DNA of 27,500 nucleotides from Pigoraptor vietnamica. Lineage: Eukaryota; Opisthokonta; Filasterea. Positions 20,771 through 27,500 of this stretch are shown here, in pieces; the stretch's first letter is position 1; every line of letters starts with the position of its first letter. The position numbers and the translations under genes were made by a program. The notes below the pieces were generated by a model that was not told the origin of the DNA, did no database searches, and saw nothing but the letters and a program-made list of their open reading frames with translations. Location: the NCBI GenBank assembly GCA_943704525.1, contig CALSCQ010002456.1, forward strand, positions 1-27,500. The letters run 5' to 3'.

Positions 20771-23700
20771 ATGGCGGGCCGACTGTGCATTTTCTCTCCA
20801 GTGTTCGGCGCTCTTGCGCTCGTCGCCGTTATTGCGACGTGCGCTACCGCCGCGAACCTCCAGTTTGACCCCGCTGCGACCGAGTGGGCCGACCCTCAGT
20901 CGTGGCGGACGGCGAATGGCACGGCGCCTTCTGCCGATGCGCCGTGTTCAGGCGATTCGACGTTTGTCGTTGCTCCAAAGGTACGCAGTGTTATCACCGA
21001 CATGGGTTGAGTGCCAATGTTGCTGCTGCATGGTTATCGCTGGCTAACTCAGCGAGAGAAAGTTACACACACACACGAATTTATGTGCCTATGTGTAATT
21101 CCTTCTTCCGTTCACACGGCCGTCTCGTAACGCACCGTCAGTCCCGTCACTATTTTAGCCGCGGCCTGAATGGTCGAGGATACCGAGCGGGATGACCGTC
21201 GTCAACTGAACATACTCCAACTAACAACTCGTTCAACTGCCCCCCTCTTGCTTAGGCGTCTGTGAACGTCGTCGGGCGCGCTCGTTCCGGCACCATCGTT
21301 CTTTCGTCGGGCACACTCGTGCTCTCGGGCGGTCGCCTGGAGGTGTATCCGGACGCGCCGCAGCACACGGACGCCACCCTCTGCTCGGTGTCGACGACGG
21401 TTCCCGCCGCGCCTTCCGTCATTGCTCCCATTGCGAACGTGACCGACGCGATGACCGCGCAAGACGCGACAAAGTTTGCGTATGGCGACTTCGCGGCGGT
21501 GCAGGTGGCGCGCGATGCCTTTCGGGACACGAATGGCGAAGTGCTCCGGTTTGCTGTCGCGGACGTGACCGTGAACAATCGGCCGCCCCGTCACGTGTGG
21601 TGGACGTTTGACGCCCACACCCTTCTCTTCCGAGGCATTCCTACGGACGCGGCCGGGGACGACTTGGGGCTCTACCGCGTGCGCATCAACGCGACCAATA
21701 GCGCGGGGACTGTGTCGGCGAGCTTCTCGTTAGCCTTGTACCGGACAATCGACTGTCCGTGCCAGTACAACGCCACGTGCACGCCCTTCCACGACGCCTG
21801 CGACTGCGCGGCGGGGTTGCCCGGCTTCACTGGGCCGCTTTGCAACGACAGCTGCACCGCGGCGGGCAGAGAATTCAAATACGGCCCGAACTGCCAGGCG
21901 GACTGCACGTGCTTTCGTGATGGAACGGCGACTCGGAGCTGCGCGCCCGCGACTGGCGTGTGCACCTGCCTCGAAGGGTGGGAGAACGGCAACGACAATA
22001 ACGGGCTTCAGTGTGGCACGATGACGGCTCCGAATATTTTGTCGTTGGCCGTGCGGAAGAAGGCGTTGTTTGCGACCGGTGTCGACATTAACGTTGTGGT
22101 TAACAGCTTCCACCATGAAGTGCAAAGCGTGGTCGGGACTGCGACGTCTGTTGCGAATCCGTCATATACCGTTCGAGTCACCGTGCGTGGCGCTCCGGGC
22201 GAGAACAGTTATATGCTGTCGTGGGATGCTGAGAAGAGCAGCGGGCTGAATGCGACCACGACTTACAACATTTCGGTTTACGCCGTGAACGAAGCGAACC
22301 GCGCTGGACCGCCGAGCCAGATACAGATCACGACAATCGCCAACTCGGATCCGCCGCCTCCGGTCATCATCGGCGCCACCGCAACAGACAGCAGAGTCAA
22401 CTTGACGTACTCCGTGGACGGAAAAAACGGTCGCGTCGCCAAGATTAAGGTTGAACGCATTCCAGCTCCGCAGGACGGGGGTGAACCCGCGACTCGTGAC
22501 GTACCTGATGACGGCCGCACGACACACTCGTACATCGATGTGACTGCTATTGCCCCGTCAACAACGTACCGGTACAAATTGTACGCGCAAACCGAGAAAT
22601 TGGACTCGTGGAGCAACGCCAGCAACGAGTACGTTGTTACGACGCCGGCGGCGCCAATCTCCCCGCCGACGGGCAGCAGCACCGGCGGGGGCACGTCTGT
22701 CGTGGGCCCGGTCGTCGGCACCCTCTTTGGCGTTGTGGGCGCAGCGGGCATCGCGGCGGGCGTCGTGTGGTACATGCGGCGACAGAAGCAGCAGAAGGCG
22801 AGCCTCATGGCGCAATCGGAACTTGCGCTCATCGAGACGGTGTCTGCGCGGCCGGAGATTACCGAGCTAGAGTTGGCCGAGTCGTTTTTGAAGATCATAT
22901 CGAAGCTGGGCGAGGTGGGCCGCCGTCTTGTCCCTGTTGCAGTGCACACGACCTCGGGCGCGTGGCTGATCTGTGGTTTGTTGGCTGCTACCGACGCTGT
23001 ATACGTTTGCACTGGCTTTGTGCTTGACTTTTGTACACGAGCACTGCGCTGCTTTCTACTATAGCGTTGCGGTTGGCGTCACACCCACGTCGCCTCTCGT
23101 GTGGGTGACCATTGACTTTGACGGTGGCACCGTCCAACCGTGCATCGCGCAGGGCGAATTCGGAATGGTGCACAAGGGCCTTGCGACGATCAAGGGGGAG
23201 CAGGTCGACGTCGCCGTCAAGACGCTCAAGCTGAACATGAACCTCACGCCCGAAGACACGCTCTCGATTCGCAGCGCCTTTATGGGCGAGATTGACCTCA
23301 TGCGGAGCGTCCCGCCGCACCCGAACATTGTCGCGATGGTCGCCGTCGTCACGCTGTCGACGCCGAACCGCATCGTCCTCGAGTTCTGCGACCTCGGGGA
23401 CCTCCGCAACCACCTTCTCAAGAACAGCGAGGTCCTCACGAATGCCACGCTCGTCAAGTTTGCCCGTGAGTGTTCTCGTTGCTTCCTTGTGCGCAATGTG
23501 CGGCTGAAGTCACTTTTGTTGGATTACATGTTTAGAAATCGACCCTACGCCGACGACTCAAACTTTTTCTGTGCAGGCGACGTTGCGAGTGGAATGGCGC
23601 ATCTCGAAGGCCTCAAGATTGTCCACAGGCGCGTTTACTCGGTCTCGCGCGCCCGTTTCAATTTTTTTGCAGAAGGTTTTAGTACTTGTTGGCTTTTCCT

Positions 23701-24790
23701 TGCACTTGCGCGGCTGACCCTCCCTTGCTGTCACGAGCAGAGATCTGGCCGCCCGCAACTGCATGGTCAAGTCAAGCAGCTCGGGCGGTCCGATCGTCAA
23801 GGTGAACGAGCGGGCTTATGCATGCACACGCACTTTGCGTGCGATTGCGCATTCTCTAGTTTTCACTGACGCGCGCTTTCTATTTGTTAGCCCTCTGCCT
23901 GTGCACTGACTTCAAAATTACCACTGCACAACCGCGTGTACAGATCGGGGACTTTGGACTTTCGCGCTCTGTCTCTGACAACGACTACTACCGCGTGCGC
24001 ACGCGCGGAAAGCTGCCGGTGAAGTGGGTGGGTTGTTTGTCGACGGATCCCATCCGTTCACTGTCCAGCAAGACGCGAATTGTTTGCTCGATGTGAAAAC
24101 TGATCACGTGATTTGCCTCGGCGGGCAGATGGCGCCAGAGTCGCTCGAGAAGCGTATTTTCACGCACGTAAGTGCACTCGTCCAAGATGTGTTCAAATTT
24201 GCCCTTAGCCACGACTTGCTCGCTCGTATTGTTCAATCGCCGCATGCGATCACATTTGTTAGCCACAGTGCCGGTGTTTGACTGAACTACATTGTGCGGT
24301 TGTGTTTTTTATTGCGGCTCCGTCGTTACGCAGGCTTCGGACGTCTGGTCGTTTGGAATTGTCATGTGGGAAATGGTGAGACAGTGGCGCAAACAACCAG
24401 TCTCACTCGATGAGGGCCAGTCAGAGTTCTCACTCCTCCCACCCTCCCCTCCCCTCGACGTGTTTTTTAAAGTGGTCGCGCGGTGCAAAGCCCTATCCCG
24501 GCATCGAGAACCACAAGGTGCTGGACTTCGTCCGCGCGGGTCACCGTCCCGGCATGCCCGAGAAGTGCCCTGCGGACGCGTACAAGATAATGGAGCAGTG
24601 CTGGAAGAAGCACCCGGAAACCCGCCCAAAGTTCGCCGACTTGTGCCGCGCGATCGGTCAGCTTTCGAGCGCGGGAGAGGGGAGCACGGCCGCGACGTCC
24701 GGACAGCAAGTCGTCGGCCGCGAGACGTACATGGAGATTGACCTCGCCACGAACCCTGGGTATGCCGAGACGATGCCCTCGGCGATGTAA
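20771..24790 (+). CDS. Receptor tyrosine kinase with FN3/EGF/cadherin-like ectodomain, 925 residues
   Basis: Nine exons: 20771-20980, 21256-22914, 23153-23465, 23577-23628, 23741-23801, 23944-24027, 24129-24167, 24334-24375, 24473-24790. A signal peptide (about 1-27) is followed by an amnionless- or G8-like segment (28-105; PCSGDSTFVVAPK), a dystroglycan-type cadherin-like (Cadg/He_PIG) domain (about 145-232; FDAHTLLFRGIPTD, GLYRVRINATNSAGTVSASF), Cys-rich EGF-like modules (236-325), two FN3 domains (329-432, 436-532) and one transmembrane helix (552-576). The kinase has GEGEFGMV, VAVK Lys646, alpha-C Glu669, HRDLAARN (745-751), DFG (768-770), an activation loop with DNDYYR, and PVKWMAPES. 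All key residues are present, so it should be active, and AARN plus PVKW mark a true tyrosine kinase. The tail has Tyr sites (TYMEI, GYAET). The ligand is unknown. The intron 23629-23740 has a GC donor within the HRD Arg codon. Confidence 0.92.
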
Positions 24791-25053
24791 CGCTCGCGCT
24801 CACATCCGGAAATGAGGGCGCGCGTGTGTATTACGCGGCCAATATACTGCACTGCCGTTAACTGCCGAACCCTGCATGTACCGCAGTCCGCCCCCAGCAT
24901 GGCCACAGAACCTAACACTGCTCTCGAGATTCACTGCGGACCCTCGTGCGGAGGAACACGCACAGCTACATAACTAAAGACGCGGGAAATTCATTATTGT
25001 GAGGCTGAACAACCGCCGGGATCTATACGTCCCCGTCACAGTCCCCGTCACAG
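24791..25053. other. Convergent intergenic gap
   Basis: 263 bp between the stops of the receptor kinase and EGF protein genes. It holds a short direct repeat (CCCCGTCACAG, twice at 25030-25051) just after the EGF gene stop. No AATAAA is evident. Confidence 0.5.
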
Positions 25054-26224
25054 TCAGCAATGCAGGGGCTCGAACGCGGTCTTGGCGTCAACGAACGGCA
25101 TCGCATGCACGACGCTTACGTTCTTCGCAAGCGTCTGACCTTTGGCGCAGTGCGCTCTAGATCTCGGAACAATGCACCGCCAAATAAGAACGGCGACGAG
25201 AACGACCGCCAAGACGGCCGCCAGCGTCGCCCCGACGGCGATTGCGACGCTCCTGTGCACATCCGCGCACGTACATGGGGGAACATACTGCGGGAACCCG
25301 TATCCGTCCTCGACCTCCGTTTCGCAGTACTTCCCGTAGAAGGGAAACGGGCACTCGCACACGTAATCCGACTCGCCATCGACAATCACGCGGCACGTCC
25401 CGCCGTTAGCGCACCGGTGAGACACGCAAGGATTGAAGCCGCCCATGAAGGACTCGCAGCGCTTTCCCACATACTGCGGGGGGCAGTAGCAGGCAAAATC
25501 GGTGCCGCCGTCGATAGCGTAACACGAACCGCCGTGATAACACGGGTTCGATGCGCAAAGTAACTCATCCCTGCCGCCACCGCCGCCGTACGTCTCGCAG
25601 TGCGCGCCTCGAGTGCCATCGGGGCAACGACAGGTGTAAGGGAATATGCCGTTGGCTACAGCTTCGCACGTGCCGCCGTTGAGGCACAGGTTTGGGCTGC
25701 AGGCAACTGAGGCTGGAACAATCAGGCAGTGCTTGGTGACGACGTAGTCCGGACCGACCGGCGGACACAGGCACGCGTAGTCGGCTCCGTTGTTCGTGGA
25801 GTAGCAAGAGCCGCCGTTCATGCACGGGTTCCCAAGGCAGATGTCGCCCACGTAGACGTCGCAATTATGGCCAATGTCGGCGTGGGGGAAGCCGGGCACG
25901 ACGGGCGGACACAAGCAAGTCCAGCCAGTGCCGCTTTCGTCCGGGTAACACGAGCCCCCGTTGCGACAGGGATTGGGCATGCACTGCGGGGGCAGCGACC
26001 CTTGCGCCGACGCCGACGACGCAAAAACCTGGAGTCCACGCAGTCAGAAACGTGCGAATTCCGCAGCACTGGCAGCCGTGACCGGCCGACTGACAGGGCG
26101 GCGCTCAGTATTGACAACCGGCCGGCATATCTTCCAATGTTAGCCCGATGCAGTGCCACGATCGCGAGTGGGCGCTCACCAAAAGGGCGCACGTGGCGAG
26201 ACATGCGAATGTTGCAGGGTGCAT
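25054..26224 (-). CDS. Single-pass membrane protein with five EGF-like repeats, 339 residues
   Basis: Two minus-strand exons, 26180-26224 and 25054-26028, joined in phase 0. The first 15 codons plus the start of exon 2 form the signal peptide (MHPATFACLATCALL + VFASSASA). Five EGF-like repeats follow, each with the C-x4-C-x2-GG(S/T)C pattern: CMPNPCRNGGSC, CLGNPCMNGGSC, CSPNLCLNGGTC, CASNPCYHGGSC, CVSHRCANGGTC. Calcium-binding EGF consensus residues are not obvious. A transmembrane helix (about 275-302; AVGATLAAVLAVVLVAVLIW) precedes a 37-residue cytoplasmic tail ending AFEPLHC, with no catalytic motif. EGF ectodomains of this kind serve adhesion or ligand binding; the specific role is unknown. 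The partial reading frame at the right edge ends in a very similar tail, so this gene belongs to a tandem family. Confidence 0.9.
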
Positions 26225-27468
26225 ATTGGCAGCGGCCGCCAGCGGAGGGCCGGCCGGTCGGTTACAGCGACAAACGCAGCAGTCACGCCAACACGAAACT
26301 TTTTCTTTCAGCCGTCGCGCACAGTACAGGCTGATGCTTAGATTCACCAGGGACCAAAGTCCGTATGTTGTGGATTTTCGAACGCACGGGAGCTGCGTGA
26401 AGTCGTACAGTGCCGCCGGCAGCTGCATTGGGGATTGCCCCCCCCCCTACCCCTAACCCCCCCCCCCGCGGCAAGCACCAGTCAATGCACCACCCCGGAT
26501 GAAACAGCTTTTTGTCAAACTATGCACACACGTAGATTTTTGGATCCCAGCTTCACATCCTCTCCACAACAGGCACATGCATGACAGTGAACTCAAGTGC
26601 CTGCGTAATGTGTCGGTAAGAGCGCAATGACAGCTGAGGTCGACCCAGTGTAACCAAGCATGTGTGGTTGTGTTCAGTGTCAGTGTGTGACTAGAGAATC
26701 AGCAACTGATTATAAGCCACTGAGAGCGACTTACCACGCGGGGATGCTCCTTACCCGTAAGGCACTGTGGAACAGTCCACACGAGGTGCCTTGCGTCGCT
26801 GTCAACACCTTCGGCTGAGTACACACTCGCGCACCCTGCGACCGTTCTTCGACCGACTGGCAGCATGATGACACGGCTGCACACCGATGAGCACACGATT
26901 ATACGAACACGCAAATTGCCTTGTGGCCGAACCTGCGCTCGGTTGCGGCAAGAGAGACCGTCTGCAGTTGAATCCATGTTGTGCCATGTCAAGTGCAAGG
27001 GGCTTAGCTCGCGTCGTCATCCAACATCACGAGGCATGCGGCGAACGAGTGCAGAGAAAACAGCCGTTACATTTGGACGGGAAGTTCGCTGGCAAATGAA
27101 TAGACAATGTCGACGGAGCCCCGAGAAAGGACTGCGTGACAGAATGACAGCGAATGTAGTGCTTGTGCGCACGTGCGTCGTGCCCTTTTGCTGGGCGCAC
27201 TCGCACCTACGGAAACGGCACAACACGAGTTTTGTTACATGATGTCACGTGCCTCAACGCGGCGCCGCACACACACATGCATGCAAAACACCAGTGCTGT
27301 ACATGCGCGCGCACACACGCATGTAAAACACCATACCCGCACCCACCCACCGCCCCACCCACACCCCGCCCACCCACCCACGCAGTCTCAAATAACATTT
27401 CACGCAAATTTTGAAATTCATTGCACAGAGCCACTCGGCCGAGATCTAATCAAACGAACACCCCGCCG
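26225..27468. other. Intergenic region upstream of the EGF gene
   Basis: 1.24 kb between the EGF gene start and the end of the next minus-strand gene. It should contain the EGF promoter and the 3' UTR of the neighbour. It holds C-tracts (26438-26447 and 26457-26467, separated by TACCCCTAA), a good hairpin at 26759-26792 and CA/CCCA-rich low-complexity sequence at about 27266-27382. Several open frames exist, but none has a recognisable motif or splice-supported continuation. Confidence 0.5.
26438..26467. repeat. Paired poly-C tracts
   Basis: Runs of 10 and 11 C on the plus strand separated by TACCCCTAA. The middle is reminiscent of telomere repeat units, but only about one unit is present. 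Confidence 0.9.
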
Positions 27469-27500
27469 TCAGCAATGCACGGGCTCGTACGCAACGCTCA
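27469..27500 (-). CDS. C-terminal codons of a probable second EGF-membrane protein (partial, cut by right edge)
   Basis: On the minus strand the last 32 nt read SVAYEPVHC followed by TGA. This matches the tail of the neighbouring EGF protein (KTAFEPLHC, stop) in six of nine positions counting conservative changes, and the nucleotide match extends across the stop codon (TCAGCAATGCA...GGGCTCG on the plus strand at both sites). A tandem paralogue is the simplest reading, but only nine codons are visible. Confidence 0.6.
   Translation of the reverse strand, partial: SVAYEPVHC

Noticed and set aside
26438-26467. Interstitial telomere repeat (CCCTAA-like)
   Set aside because: Only about one degenerate unit (TACCCCTAA) is present between C-runs; low-complexity C-rich sequence is a simpler explanation.
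1-27500. CRISPR array, bacterial operon or transposon
   Set aside because: Repeats are simple microsatellites without spacers; genes are spliced eukaryotic genes; no transposase, reverse transcriptase or terminal repeats were seen.

Overview
This window looks like nuclear DNA of a GC-rich, intron-rich unicellular eukaryote. Every gene is built from short exons joined by GT-AG introns (donors mostly GTGCGT, GTGGGT or GTGAGT; acceptors mostly GCAG). I resolved 34 complete introns, two of them GC-AG. A bona fide receptor tyrosine kinase (HRDLAARN, DFG, PVKWMAPE), EGF, FN3 and LRR proteins and an axonemal microtubule inner protein (SPMIP1) together suggest a flagellated holozoan or close relative, such as a choanoflagellate-like protist. 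The species cannot be fixed from the sequence alone. No mobile element, rRNA, tRNA or CRISPR array was recognised.

Layout, left to right: a Ras guanine nucleotide exchange factor (minus strand, 71-2435, C-terminal half beyond the left edge); a divergent promoter region holding an AT-rich island; SPMIP1 (plus, 3604-4769); a region with a 48-unit CA microsatellite; a 1125-residue protein with a beta-propeller-like N-terminus, two BTB domains and a FYVE-like zinc finger (plus, 5659-10081); the nucleolar RRM protein RBM34/Nop12 (minus, 10203-12680); a 1534-residue polytopic membrane protein (plus, 13529-18412); a secreted leucine-rich-repeat protein (minus, 18549-20092); a receptor tyrosine kinase (plus, 20771-24790); a five-EGF single-pass membrane protein (minus, 25054-26224); and the last codons of what looks like a paralogue of that EGF protein (minus, 27469-27500).

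Most neighbours alternate in orientation. Convergent pairs are separated by only 121, 136 and 263 bp, so their 3' UTRs probably overlap or abut. Divergent pairs share intergenic regions of about 0.7-1.2 kb. Four neighbouring genes (polytopic receptor-like protein, LRR protein, receptor tyrosine kinase, EGF protein) encode cell-surface or secreted products, and the LRR and kinase genes share one divergent promoter region. A functional link between them is only an inference.

Exon boundaries were chosen by reading frame, splice consensus and domain continuity. All complete gene models have coding lengths divisible by three. The least certain junction is in the LRR gene. The most interesting items are the receptor kinase and its GC-AG intron inside the HRD codon, the BTB-BTB-FYVE-like protein, the giant membrane protein, the tandem EGF genes, and the strand-biased CA and poly-C tracts.
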